From the NCBI GenBank assembly GCA_012934845.2, contig WNNJ02000202.1, forward strand, positions 43,943-107,942: DNA of 64,000 nucleotides, read 5' to 3'. Under the pieces are notes generated by a model that saw nothing but the letters and a program-made list of their open reading frames with translations, was not told the DNA's origin and did not search any database. The position numbers and the translations under genes were made by a program. Of this stretch, positions 29,396-41,630 are shown one piece after another; position 1 is the stretch's first letter, and the number at the start of each line of letters is the position of its first letter. The DNA is from Pomphorhynchus laevis. Its lineage: Eukaryota; Acanthocephala; Palaeacanthocephala; Echinorhynchida; Pomphorhynchidae.

Positions 29396-32308
29396 TCTCT
29401 CCCCCTTGTCTTCTTCGCTAGTCAATCTCACTCCTAAGCATACTTTTCGTCTTAGTCTATTCAATACTCGCTTCATTCTTCATAAAGCTGATATGCTTCT
29501 CGATATCTTCGATCAATTATCTATCGATATTCTCTGCATTACCGAATCCCGGCACTCTGACTCCGACGATCTTGCTACTCGACGTCTATGTTGCTCTGGT
29601 TTTTCTTTAGTTGAATCAGCTCGTCCGATTGCCTCTCATACATCTACTACTTTTAACCATGGCTGTATTGTTGCCATTGCTCGTCACCCAATGTCTTTAC
29701 GTAAAATTAACGTTAACATCCGTTACACCTCGTTCGAATTTCTCATATGCAGATTATCAACTCCTTTCTCTCTGGAACTTGTGATTGTATACCGTCCAGG
29801 TTCAGTTGCCCCATCACGGATCTTCTTTAACGACCTTGCAGATCTTATGTCTCACAGTTCATTGTCTTAAACTTCTTTTGTTCTCGGTGACTCTAACATT
29901 CGTCTTGATCGCCCGGCTGACTCTGACTCTATCACTTTAACTAATCTTTTTTCTGATTTTAACTATAAATTACTTTCAACAAGCCCAACTCATATCCTCG
30001 GCGGTAATCTCGACATCATTGCTGTCCCTAACTGCTTCAATGACTATACTTCCTTGTCAATTACTGATCCTGGTTTGTCCGATCATTTCCTTGTCACTCT
30101 TACTATTACTCGTCCCCATCCTCCTTCTCCGCCTCCACCATTATCCACACCAAGTCGACCCTAGGAGCTTCTCGATATCCCTATTCTCTGCACAGCCTTA
30201 CTCAATTCTTCACTCTTTTCACTTTCTCTTAACTATCTCTCTCCCGATGATCTCTGCATTCTGTTTGATTCTGAAATTACGTCGATCCTCAATAACCTTC
30301 TGCCTAGTCGACTTCGACGTTCCCAGCGCTTGCGCCATGCTCCCTGGTTCGATTATGAATGTAGTATTTTTAAGCGTCAACTCCGTCACTCTTTTCGTAT
30401 ATATAAACGCTTTCTTAAACGTTCTCCCAACTCACTCCCTCCAAATCTTCGTGATTCCTACTTTTCTCAACGCCGTTCATATCTCATTCTTATACGTACT
30501 AAACGTACTCTCTTTTGGCGAAATAACTCGAGTCATCTTCTTACTCTAAATCTCATTGGAAAATCTTAAAATCAATTCTTTCACGATCATCTACCCCTTG
30601 TAATATAAATCCTGATGAATTTTCTTCTTATCTACAAACTAAGCTATCTAATTTACTTTCCCTACTACCCACAGCCCCCTTGTACCCTCGCTTCTCTTTA
30701 AATGCTTCCTTCCCAGAGCTATTCCACCTTCTTCCCGTTTCATTTGATGAAGTCTCTTCGGTTCTGCTGTCATTACCTAATAAAACCTCTCCTTCTGACC
30801 CAATTCCCACTCACTTGCTTAAAAATATCTGCTCCTCTATCTTACCCTTCCTAACCACATTGTTCAACTCGTCCATCCGTAGCCGTACATTTCCTTCCAT
30901 CTGAAAATGCGCCGCTGTTCGACCTCTCATCAAAAAGCAATCTCTCGACTCCTCACTACCATCTTTGTACTGTCCTATTTCACTTCTCCCAACTCTTTCT
31001 AAACTCCAACTCTTTCTAAACTCCTTGAGCGTCTCGTTCTTAAGCAAGTTAATATATATATCTCTTTTCCTCTAACTTATTTCCTCCCTTCCAAGCCGCT
31101 TTGTGTTCTAATTACTCTCCGAAATTGCATGTCTTAAAGTTTTTAACGACTTACTCATATCGCGCGATCATAAATTATGTAGTGTCATAGTTTCTCTTGA
31201 TCTATCGTCTGCTTTTGACATCGTCGATCACTCGATTCTTCTACATCGTCTTCGTCATGATTATGTCTTCTCTTTACCCACTGTATCATGGTTTTCTTCA
31301 TATTTATCAAACCGTACATTTCGGGTATATTCTAACTCTTCTCTCTCCCATCCTTCGTCCATTCCGTCCGGTGTTCCACAAGGCTTCGTATTAGGCCCTA
31401 TGCTTTTCTCTCTTCTTCTTGGTGATTTGTCTTTGATTTCTCATAAATTTAACTTCCATGTTATGCAATATGCTGATGACATTCTCATCTATGCTCATGC
31501 ACCTGTTTATCGTATTCACGATCTTAGTGTTTCTGCTTCCGACTGTCTTGTCTCAATTTCCAATCATCTTTCTTCCCTTCGCCTTTCTCTGAATCCTGAT
31601 AAATCCAAAATTATGTGGGTCCTACCTCAACGCCTCGGCTTCGAACTTCCCTCCGTATCATTAAATTCTACAATTATTCCTATCGTTGATAATCTCGTTT
31701 TCCTAGGCTTCCATTTTGACAACCGACTTTCACTTAAACCTTTCGTTAGAGATAAAGTACGCTCATCTACCTTGATACTCCGCAACCTCCGTCAAGTTCG
31801 TAGATTGATCGATTTTCCTTCTTGGATGACTCTCATATCTTCTCTCCTTTTTTCTAGACTCGATTATTGTCTTAGTCTATTTTCCAACTCACCTAAATCC
31901 ACTCTTCTTCCCCTACAACGCATCGTCAACGCAGCCGTCCGAATTCTCCTCCGTCTTCGTCGTTTTGATCATACATCCTACCATCTTGCTTCTCTCGATT
32001 TGCCTACAATTTATTGTCGTGTTCAAATTCGTCTTCTTATCGTTGCTTTCCGCCTTGTAACTCTTCATACCCCTTCATTTCTCAATCTTCCTTTTCTTGA
32101 TAATTATCGTCCTGTTTACTGTTCCTTGCGTTCCTGTAATTCCCTTCTTTTACATGTCACAAACTACTCTCCCTCCTTTGGACTCCGCTCCTTCATTGTG
32201 GCTGCTCCTCTATCGTGGAACCATCTACCCATTCATATACGCCAATCAACTTCCTTGCAGTGCTTCAAACGACAAATGCGATCCCATTTAAACAATTTAT
32301 CTACTTGA
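29385..32308 (+). pseudogene. L2-like ORF2: AP endonuclease and reverse transcriptase, broken
   Basis: The endonuclease begins FRLSLFNTR and DILCITESRHSDSDD and continues with HGCIVAIARHP and LELVIVYRPGS, then GNLDIIAV and DPGLSDHF near 30000-30080. RT motifs: LFHLLPVSFDEVSSVLLSLP (30715-30780), LSSAFDIVDHSILLHRLRHD (31203-31262), GVPQGFVLGPMLFSLLLGDL (31370-31430), MQYADDILIYAH (31462-31497, catalytic box). The C-terminus FGLRSFIVAAPLSWNHLPIH is typical of L2 and related clades. At least five stops or frameshifts occur (for example 29868 and 30163). Copies at 35870-37054 share several of them. Confidence 0.8.
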
Positions 32309-32398
32309 ATTTTTCATTTTTGTTTGTGGACTTGTAAGCGTACAGCTTGTACGCATTTGCCACATTAAATAAATTTGTATTATTATTGATATTTTTAT

Positions 32399-34932
32399 GT
32401 CAGCGCTGCCGCGATTCACAAACCCGAACAAACGTCGTCGACTGGATCAGATGCTATTGCAATCTGTTGGCACAAGGACAGATAACCGCCGGCACTTCCG
32501 TCCTAGAAGACGAAACAACTTCATTAGTGCTCTCACCTGACATCACAATAAGCGGGAAGACTGTAAAATCAATGTTACAAGACCTCCACCCCCGCCACCG
32601 ACCCACACCCCGACGTCCTAATGCATTCCTCATACAGAAAGTCAAAAGAGCACCACTCATGTCGTTTTCTAGCGTTAGATGAGATCTCTATCATACGAGC
32701 TTGTGAACACACCAAAGGAGAAGCAGGACCTTCCGGTATCGACGCTTGTGCCTGGCGTCACATGCTCACACGATTCGGCACACAATCACAAACGTCAGCC
32801 CGTTCCCTGGCTTACTTTGCAATCTTCATAGCTACCGAACAAGTTAACGCGCACACACTAGACGCCTTCACGGCATGTAGACTGATTGCACTCGAAAAGA
32901 AAAATGTCGTCATCAGACCCATTGGAATCTGTGATACCGCCAGACGCATAATTAGCAAGGCCATTTTACAGATAGTCCGCACTGACATCGAGGACGTTTG
33001 CGATAAGGTACAGCTTGCCGCAGGACAAAGAAGCGGAATCGACTACGCCATTCACTCGATAAGAAATGCCTACCACTCCCACACCGACCTTTGTCTGATG
33101 ACAATCGATGCATCCAACGCCTTCAATTCAATAAACCGAGCAGTGGCCCTACATAACATTGATTTCATATGTCCTTACCTCTCCCGTGTCATGCATAATA
33201 TATACCAAACTCCAGCGGAGCTTACGTTGGGCGGCTGCAGCTTACACTCGACGGAAGGATTTACGCAAGGCGACCCGTTCGCCATGGCCGGATTCTACCT
33301 AGCATCCCTGCCGTTGATTGATTCGATTCAGCAATCTGTTCCCGACATCAAGCAGAAATGGTACGCAGACGATGCCAACTTCGTCGGCACTCCCGAACAA
33401 TTGAAAAAAGTTTGGGATATTCTTGCCAATGAAGGGCCAAAATATAGATATCACGTCAACCCAACGAAATTACAAATTCTTTCTGATCTCCGGCTCAATC
33501 AAAGCGAGCTTCCCTCACCTCACATGCAAGCTTCCCACTCAGGGTTGTTTTTACTTGGTGCCCCAATTGGTTCCGTGGCATTTGACGAGTTAACGATCTT
33601 CCAATTGTCAAGCAAGTGGGAATTTCTCATTTCTCGACTATCTGATGTCGCAACGATCGATCCACAAGTCGTCTACGTCGGACTTACTCGAACCGTCCAA
33701 GCTAAGTGGATACATGTACTACGAACTTGCCGCTGCGAACCGATCTGGCTATCGGGATTAGCCAATGCACTTAAATCTTTACTACTTACAAGACTTACAG
33801 CTGGGGCATGCGGTGATGAGTGGTACAACATTCTGACTTCACCACTCAAAATGGGAGGATTGGGGGTGTGCGACCCACTATTCGTGGCCCCTCTAGATTA
33901 CGAAGACTCTGTCAGTATGTGTTCGAATTACGACAGCAATCATACTGGAGACCCACTACGAGAGGCCCAGAAAATGACCACCAATCAGATCGCCGTTCGT
34001 CGCAGGCTAGCTTTCGAGAGACGCGCAAACGGAATCAACCCTTCGTTTACCGAAGCGACCAAAAAGATTATCGAACACGCATCAAAAGATTGAGCATCTG
34101 CTTGGTTAAGCGCCCTACCATTACGCCACGAAAATTTCCACTTTACCGCAAAAGAATTCACAAACGCCATCTCAACACGATACGGCCAATTGCCAGTGGA
34201 CTTAATAGGAAAACGTTGCCCATGCGGCGCGAACCTCGAAATCGGACACGCACTCGCATGCAAAAAGGGAGGGATGCCAACTATCAGACACGACGGGGTA
34301 CGTGACATCATCGCACGCGAACTAACAAGCGTATGTCATAGTGTCGAGATTGAACCCCAACTGTCTCCGTTTCCAGACAATTTTCAATTCAACTCTTCTT
34401 CGACATCGCGAGACTACGGCGCTCGTTTGGATGTGGTAGGGTCAGGACTATACGGTGCACGGTACGAGCGGACATTTATCGATGTCAGCATCTTCTCAAT
34501 CTTTGCTCAATCGTTCATCAACCGCAACCCTGAATCTTCGTTCGAGTTCAACGAAAACAGGAAGACGTCCAAATACGGAGAAAGAATCACCACAGTGGAA
34601 CACAGCTCGTTCGTACCAGTCATATTCTCTTCTTCAGGCGGACTTGGAAATCAAGCCCTCACGCTAATAAAGAAAATCGCAAAAGCGAAGTCCGCTCGAA
34701 GCACAGTCAGCTACGCCGAAACTATGATCAACATAAAACGTCGACTGGCGTTCGCAGTCGCCAGATCCGCATCAGCCTGTCTTCGAGCCCCCAGAAGCTC
34801 CCGCGGCAACCCTCAGGTCAGTCACCACCTCGCACCCACCAACGCAGAAGAGAGAGAATGCCTTCAAGATTTTGTCTGTCGACCTTTGAATTTTTTATCA
34901 TGTAAATCGTTTATCAAAGAAAAATAAATAAA
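32399..34932 (+). mobile_element. LINE with restriction-like endonuclease, 5'-truncated, flanked by an 11 bp duplication
   Basis: GATATTTTTAT occurs at 32388-32398 and 34933-34943 and reads as a target-site duplication. The body ends in an A-rich tail (AAAATAAATAA). The coding frame starts inside the region upstream of RT, is shifted near 32660, runs open at 32621-34093 and is shifted once more near 34090 before the endonuclease part (34095-34927). Only two frameshifts separate it from one continuous frame, so it is young compared with its neighbours. It sits at the 3' end of the L2-like element 27794-32387. Confidence 0.85.
32621..34927 (+). pseudogene. RLE-type LINE polyprotein: RT, CxC-H-C knuckle, endonuclease
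   Basis: RT: GEAGPSGIDACAWRHMLTRF, ALEKKNVVIRPIGICDTARR, LMTIDASNAFNSINR (motif A), GFTQGDPFAMAGFYLASLPL (motif B), KWYADDANFVG (motif C). After the shift at 34090: ASAWLSALPL, then CPCGANLEIGHALACKKGGM (Cys-Cys-His-Cys knuckle), RHDGVRDIIA, and the endonuclease core ARLDVVGSGLYGARYERTFI-DVSIF. In R2-type LINEs the core is PD-(n)-D. Here the Pro is replaced by Leu, while the copy at 51534-53432 keeps HPDIV. The protein ends ARSASACLRAP. It fits the R2/R4/Hero/NeSL group by architecture; the precise clade is not claimed. Confidence 0.8.
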
Positions 34933-34943
34933 GATATTTTTAT

Positions 34944-35467
34944 ATTGATTTTGGGGTATGTAATGATGTTTTCTTGCAATCGAGCGAAACGGCTTTATAG
35001 CCAATGCTTGCTTGTAATAATATATTTTTATTTCACCAAAATGAAACAAAAGTTCGAAACCAATGCAATTCTCAACGATTTAATATAATAATATTGAATT
35101 TATATTTCATTAAATTAAATATAAGCAAGGTAGACTAAAAAATTGTAATACAAATAAAATATTTTATAAATTATAAAATATTAAAATATAATTTATAATT
35201 CTTTTTTAAATTAAAATTTTATATATCTTTTGAATTAATATAATGTTTAGTCCAAAATAAAAATGTATTACTACAGTTACATCTATGATCTTATGATCAG
35301 AAATAACCCAACATTTGATAAGCACATTTATTGTTCGATTTATTAAGTCGAATAGCCAATAAAAAGGCAATACATCATTTTCTTATTTACTAAAGATATT
35401 TCAGCTGACGGCATCACAAATCACGAAAATATAAAGCAAGCACACTTACGAAATTTTATATATTTTT
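34944..35467. other. AT-rich spacer, nothing recognised
   Basis: It lies between the RLE element and the partial L2-like copy. Only short AT-rich repeats are seen. Confidence 0.5.
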
Positions 35468-37263
35468 CCGAATCTGCTTCTCCTCGATGTCGCTTCGATG
35501 ATGATGTATCTGCTTTCAGGTCTATCCTAGCAACCATTCTTCCTGATGATAACCTATCCCTCTTCAATAATATCGATCATGTATCCTTTATTCGTTTAAA
35601 CAAATCCACAAAATCCAATCATCTGTCCTCCACTCTTAAAAATCGTTTTCCGACATAGTTCACATGCCTCTTCTCTACTCTCCCAACTCTTTAAACTTCT
35701 AATCACTACATCTACTTGCCGTATCTTTCCTGACCGCTCCCCTTCTGATATCGCCCAGCTCAATTTAGCTCGCATTGAGAAACATCGACGTGAAACAAGC
35801 GGCGAGTCATCCTTACCTATACGTCAAATCAACGGAAATTTTCACGTTGTACACAAGGCCAAAAATTCGATGGCGTCCCATCTCTCCCCCTTGTCTTCTT
35901 CGCTAGTCAATCTCACTCCTAAGCATACTTTTCGTCTTAGTCTATTCAATACTCGCTCCATTCTTCATAAAGCTGATATGCTTCTCGATATCTTCGATCA
36001 ATTATCTATCGATATTCTCTGCATTACCGAATCCCGGCACTCTGACTCCGACGATCTTGCTACTCGACGTCTATGTTGCTCTGGCTGTTCTTTAGTTGAA
36101 TCAGCTCGTCCGATTGCCTCTCATACATCTACTGCTTTTAACCATGGCTGTATTGTTGCCATTGCTCGTCACCCAATGTCTTTACGTAAAATTAACGTTA
36201 ACATCCGTTACACCTCGTTCGAATTTCTCATATGCAGATTATCAACTCCTTTCTCTCTGGAACTTGTGATTGTATACCGTCCAGGTTCAGTTGCCCCATC
36301 ACGGATCTTCTTTAACGACCTTGCAGATCTTATGTCTCACAGTTCATTGTCTTAAACTCCTTTTGTTCTCGGTGACTCTAACATTCGTCTTGATCGCCCG
36401 GCTGACTCTGACTCTATCACTTTAACTAATCTTTTTTCTGATTTTAACTATAAATTACTTTCAACAAGCCCAACTCATATCCTCGGCGGTAATCTCGACA
36501 TCATTGCTGTCCCTAACTGCTTCAATGACTATACTTCCTTGTCAATTACTGATCCTGGTTTGTCCGATCATTTCCTTGTCACTCTTACTATTACTCGTCC
36601 CCATCCTCCTTCTCCGCCTCCACCATTATCCACACCAAGTCGACCCTAGGAGCTTCTCGATATCCCTATTCTCTGCACAGCCTTACTCAATTCTTCACTC
36701 TTTTCACTTTCTCTTAACTATCTCTCTCCCGATGATCTCTGCATTCTGTTTGATTCTGAACTTACGTCGATCCTCAATAACCTTCTGCCTAGTCGACTTC
36801 GACGTTCCCAGCGCTTGCGCCATGCTCCCTGGTTCGATTCTGAATGTAGTATTTTTAAGCGTCAACTCCGTCACTCTTTTCGTATATATAAACGCTTTCT
36901 TAAACGTTCTCCCAACTCACTCCCTCCAAATCTTCGTGATTCCTACTTTTCTCAACGCCGTTCATATCTCATTCTTATACGTACTAAACGTACTCTCTTT
37001 TGGCGAAATAACTCGAGTCATCTTCTTACTCTAAATCTCATTGGAAAATCTTAAAATCAATTCTTTCACGATCATCTACCCCTTGTAATATAAATCCTGA
37101 TGAATTTTCTTCTTATCTACAAACTAAGCTATCTAATTTACTTTCCCTACTACCCACAGCCCCCTTGTACCCTCGCTTCTCTTTAAATGCTTCCTTCCCA
37201 GAGCTATTCCACCTTCTTCCCGTTTCATTTGATGAAGTCTCTTCGGTTCTGCTGTCATTACCT
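35468..37263 (+). mobile_element. L2-like A1 internal segment, near-identical to 28978-30777
   Basis: Covers the end of ORF1, the endonuclease and the linker up to the start of RT. Both ends are truncated. It differs from 28978-30777 at few positions, for example Phe/Cys after CCSG (29600 and 36085). It shares that copy's inactivating changes: the TAA after LMSHSSLS (29868, 36353), the stop in the CGACCCTAGGAG stretch and the frame break that ends LNLIGKS. A DNA-level duplication, or copying from a shared defective source, explains this better than two independent decays. Confidence 0.85.
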
Positions 37264-40200
37264 CCAATATAACCGCCAATATATAACTTTATCAAGTTAA
37301 TAAAAAGCAATTTAATAAAAGCAAGTTATAACTGTTCTAGCAAATCACAATCTAAAGTAAATACAACAAGGAGCGCAGTTTTAAAAATTGTAAACTATTG
37401 CAACCAACAGTTAATGGGATCCAAGAATAAAAATCTACCAAAAGCCAAGCGAGCAATCTCTGTTAATACCGATAAAACCGGCAAGCTCGAGAACACAAGT
37501 GAAATGCTCCGCTAGCGGCTGTCGAAGTTGGACATCAGTAACACATAATTGTGCTTTGGGTCAAGGAAACTTGTGGCGGGCCACCGTTCTACTGCGGATT
37601 CTGTGCGGCGAAACAAATCAACTTGTTAATAAAACGTTTAGAGCAATTGGAAATGGCATCACAGAATGATCGAATTTCTCAAATTTCTGACAAATCTACT
37701 GAGACAGTGAAGGAGCCGCAAATTGTATCGCAGCACGATGGATTTTGTCAAGTTTATGATAAATCTACCGAGACAGTGACGGAGCCGCAAATTGTTACAA
37801 CTAATGTATTTTCACTTTCTGACACCCCACGTCCCGTCCTTCCCGCCTCGTTTCTCAATACCTCGCATCCATCAATCGAAATCACCTCCACCAACCTCCA
37901 CTATCATTTCATTCATAACTTTTACTCACCTCGCTTGCCACCCTCTTTATTATCATTATCCTCTATGTCTCCCGTCGTCAAACCAAATCCCTCCATCTGT
38001 CCTCTCTCAACTATTCAAACTCATGTCATCTTCAACCACTCGAATTTTTCCCGATCGCGCCCCTTCTGAAATCGCTCAAATCTCTTCAGCCCACATCGAA
38101 AAACTCCGTCGCGAGGAAAAGGCGAAACCTCACTCTCAATCCGAAACATAGACGGAAATTTTCAAGTTGTCCACACCCGTCCAAAAATTCGATGGCGCTC
38201 CATCTCTCCTATGTGTCTTCTCCACTAGACTCTTTCGCCACAACACACGGTTTCCGCCTCGGTCTCCTTAACAGTATATCTATTCTCAATAAATCCGATC
38301 TTATCCTCAACCTATTCACCAAGCAATCCATCGATCTCTTCCGCCTCACCGATTCCTGGGACTCAGATTCCGACGACCTTTCCATTCACCGTCTGCTCTC
38401 TACCGGTTGCTCCCTAGTCGAATCCGCCCGCCCCCTCAGCTCATGCCCTTCTAAATTCTCTAATCATGGCGGCATCGTCGCATTCGCGCGTCACCCCGCG
38501 TCTCTTCGCAAAATCAATTCCCCTTTAAGTCCTTGCTGTTTTGAATTGCTCACTTGTCGTTATTCTAACCCGATCACTCTAGATCTCGCCATTGTATACC
38601 GTCCTGGTTCATCAACTCCTACAGCCATATTTTTTACCGAACTCGGTGACCTCCTTTCTCATTGTTATTTGTCCTCAATCCCTTCACTCGTTCTAGGCTA
38701 CTTCAGTATCCGCCTAGTCGCCCCTCTTCCACGGATTCCATCCGGTTCATCAACATTCTATTCAACTACAATTACAAACTAATCTCCACTGCCCCCAAAC
38801 ATATACTTGGTGGGGCACTCGACATCATCGCTGTCCCCGATCATTTTGCTGACTACACCTCACTGTACATCTCTGATCCTGGTCTATCCGATCACTTTCT
38901 TATCACCCTTGATCTCACTCACAACCACACCCCTCCTCACACACCTACAATTCTACGTCGCCCTTGGAGAAATATTGACCACTCCCTTCTCCGCTCTACC
39001 TTAATCAAATCATCTCTATCATTACCCACAATAACAAAATCATCTCACGATCTCGCCTTTCATTTCGAAGCTGAACTCACATCCACTCTCGGTATTCTCT
39101 TGCCCTTCAAGTCTCACCCACACCGTCGCTTGCACCGTGCCCCATGGTTTGACATCCAATGCCTACTCTCAAAGCGACGACTCCGTCATGCTTTTCGAGT
39201 CTATCACCGCTCTCTCAGACGTGATTACCGCTCGATCACTCCGTCTTTCCGTGATACCTATCTTGCTCTTCGCCGGTCTCATCTCAACCTACTACGTACC
39301 AAATACAACTCCTTCTGGCAGCATTAAATCATCACTTCATTCAACTTTAAGACTCTGGCATACTTTTAACTCAATCCTTGCTCGCTCCTCTTCGCTGAGC
39401 AACATCAATGCCAATGATTATTCGTCATTTCTCCAGACTAAAGTATCCACGTTGCTCTCTCACACCCCGGTCTCCATCCTATCCCACTCTGCCCAGTCTA
39501 ATCTCATCCTCCCGGAACTCTTTCATCTTCTCCCAGTCTCACCTACAGAAGTATCATCTGTCCTCATGTCCTTGTCTAACAAAACCTCACCTGCCGATCC
39601 CCTGCCTACTCACATATTAAAATCTATATGCTCATCGATATCCCCATTTCCCACAACCTTGTTTAGCTCGTCCATCCGCAGTCGTATCTTCCCTTCACAC
39701 TGGAAATCCACAATCGTTTGTCCCCTCCTTAAGAAACAATCACTCGACACATCCCTTCCTTCTAGCTATCGCCCTATTTCACTACTCCCTACTCTTTCTA
39801 AGCTCTTAGAACACCTCATCTTAATACAAATCAACGCTTATCTCTCCTCATTTAATCTCTACCCTCCTTTCCAATCCGCTTTCCGCTCTAATCACTCGAC
39901 AGAAATCGCATGCATAAAAGTATACAACGACTTACTCATTTCTCGAGACAAGGCTCTATATAGTGTTCTCATCTCCCTCGACCTCTCCTCCGCATTCGAC
40001 ATTGTCGACCACTCCGTCTTCCTTTCTCGCCTTCGTTATGATTACGGCTTTTCTTCCTCCTCCGTAGCATGGTTCACCTCATATCTATCCGACCGTTCCT
40101 TACGCGTCTGTTCTAATTCGTCATCCTCCCCTCTCATCCGTATTTTTTGCGGGGTCCCACAAGGTTCAGTCCTATGTCCCCTGCTTTTCTCTCTTCTGCT

Positions 40201-41150
40201 TGGCGATCTATCTCCGTTTATCAAACCTTTCTCCTTTAAGATCATGCAATACGCCGATGACATTCTAATCTATGCTCATTCACCCGCACATCGCATACAC
40301 GATATCGGCATTTCTGCCTCAAACTGTCTTTCTTCTATCTACAAACGTCTCTCCAATCTCCATCTCGTTCTAAACCCCTAAAAGTCCAAAATAATGTGGC
40401 TCCTCCCCCGTAAACCGAACATATCTCCTCCCACTGTATATTTTGCCTCATCGATCATCTCCATAGTCGAATCTCACTTTCTTAGGCTTCCATTTCGATG
40501 ATCACTTTTCCCTTAAACCCTTCGTCCGTGACAAGGTCCGCTCATCTAACTTAATTCTCCGTGACATCCGCCGTATCCGCCCCCTTATCGACTTCCGTTC
40601 TTGTATGTCTCTTCTTTCATCGCTTCTTTTCCCTAAAATCGATTACTGCCTTAGCCTTTTCGCCAATTCTCCAAAATCCATCATCCTACCCCTACAACGA
40701 ATAATCAACACCGCCGTTCGAGTGCTCTTTCGTCTCCGTCGCTTCGACCACACATCAACATATTTTGCCCAACTCTCCTGGCCCACCATCCACATCCGCA
40801 TCAAACTCCGCCTTCTTCTCGCTACCTTTCGTCTCATCGCTGTCGGTTCCCCATCGTTCATCAACCTTTTTTTCTTAGACGATACTCTCCCCACCTCGCT
40901 ATCGCTTCGTTCCTTACATACCCTCTTACTTCACTTTCCTAATTACTCCAACAACTACGGTCTCCGATCCTTCCTCGTCGCCGCCTCACTCGCCTGGAAT
41001 CAACTCCCTCTCGACGTCCGCCGCGCTCCCTCCTTTATCACATTCAAACACCTTCTCCGTTCACACCTTCTCGACACCAGATTCACAGTCTTGTTTTGTT
41101 GTGGTCATGTAAGCGTGCGCTGTCACGCATTTGCCACGTCAAAATAAATC
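37264..41150 (+). mobile_element. L2-like LINE (subfamily A2), nearly full length, inactivated
   Basis: The 5' part (37264-37411) has no 20 bp array. ORF1 starts at 37412 (MGSKNKNLPKAKRAIS), breaks near 37514 and contains CSASGCRSW and PPFYCGFCAAKQ, the same Cys layout as subfamily A1. ORF2 starts at 38192. The 3' end is GCATTTGCCACGTCAAAATAAAT. The minus-strand copy at 18249-20563 and the tail at 26515-26625 belong to this subfamily. GC content is higher than in the PLE-N copies. Confidence 0.8.
38192..41147 (+). pseudogene. L2-like A2 ORF2: endonuclease and reverse transcriptase
   Basis: Endonuclease: FRLGLLNSISILNKSDLI, SNHGGIVAFARHP, LDLAIVYRPGS, HILGGALDIIAVPDHF, LSDHFLITLDLT. A shift near 39310 leads into the 414-codon frame ending at 40381. 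It holds RT motifs LPSSYRPISLLPTLSKLLEH, VLISLDLSSAFDIVDHSVFL, GVPQGSVLCPLLFSLLLGDL and MQYADDILIYAH (intact YADD). A stop (40380) and a shift near 40480 follow. The C-terminus resumes at 40605-41147 (YGLRSFLVAASLAWNQLPLD). Three or four lesions separate it from an open ORF2, making it one of the better preserved LINEs here. Confidence 0.8.
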
Positions 41151-41164
41151 CTTTTTTTATCAAA

Positions 41165-41630
41165 AAGTTTGTCTGTAGGTGAACACGGTTTAATGATTAA
41201 AAATTTTCAAGTTGTGTAGAGGCGTCTGTACATTCGTTGGCCAGGACTACATACATCCCTCTAACAGGATGCCCTCCGCGATCTTGTGCCGGTATGAATA
41301 TTGCATCCGTGTTCTTCCAGTCAGATACTAATGGTTCTTTCACATACGCTAATAATGTTGTAACGGACAGCGTTTCCAATTCTTTAACGCGATGTAGTAG
41401 GGCTAAACTAATGTACTCTAATGTGCGTAGTATAATAAATAATATCGATGAAATTCGTCATTTGCTTCAACAAAAGCGTCCCCTTATCATGGCCTTCACT
41501 GAATCTTGGTTAAAACATCAAATATTTTCCAATGAAATTGCGATGGACGGTTGTCTTATGTATAAGTGATAGAACTATTCGCTTAGGTGGGGTGTTTTAC
41601 TATATTTACGAGATGATGAAAGCAGATCAT
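41165..41630 (+). mobile_element. CR1-like LINE, endonuclease N-terminal fragment
   Basis: Translation gives LMYSNVRSIINNIDEIRHLL and LIMAFTESWLKHQIFSNEIA, the first motifs of the AP endonuclease. 41410-41630 is nearly identical to the reverse complement of 43310-43530, so the same element end is present twice, facing inward, with 1.7 kb between. Confidence 0.75.

Larger units (their letters stand above)
27794..32387 (+). mobile_element. L2-like LINE (subfamily A1), full-length layout, inactivated
   Basis: 5' repeat array, ORF1 (28101 to about 29395), ORF2 (about 29385-32308) and a short 3'UTR (32309-32387) ending in ATTAAATAAATTTGTATTATT. The layout is complete at 4.6 kb, but both frames are broken. 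A restriction-like-endonuclease LINE has inserted at its 3' end (target duplication 32388-32398). The 5' end follows the tail of a CR1-like fragment. Confidence 0.8.

Noticed and set aside
34090-34140. tRNA-like phrase TGGTTAAGCGCCCTACCATTA
   Set aside because: It falls inside the RLE protein (ASAWLSALPL), is conserved at the protein level with the copy at 51534, and no cloverleaf can be drawn.
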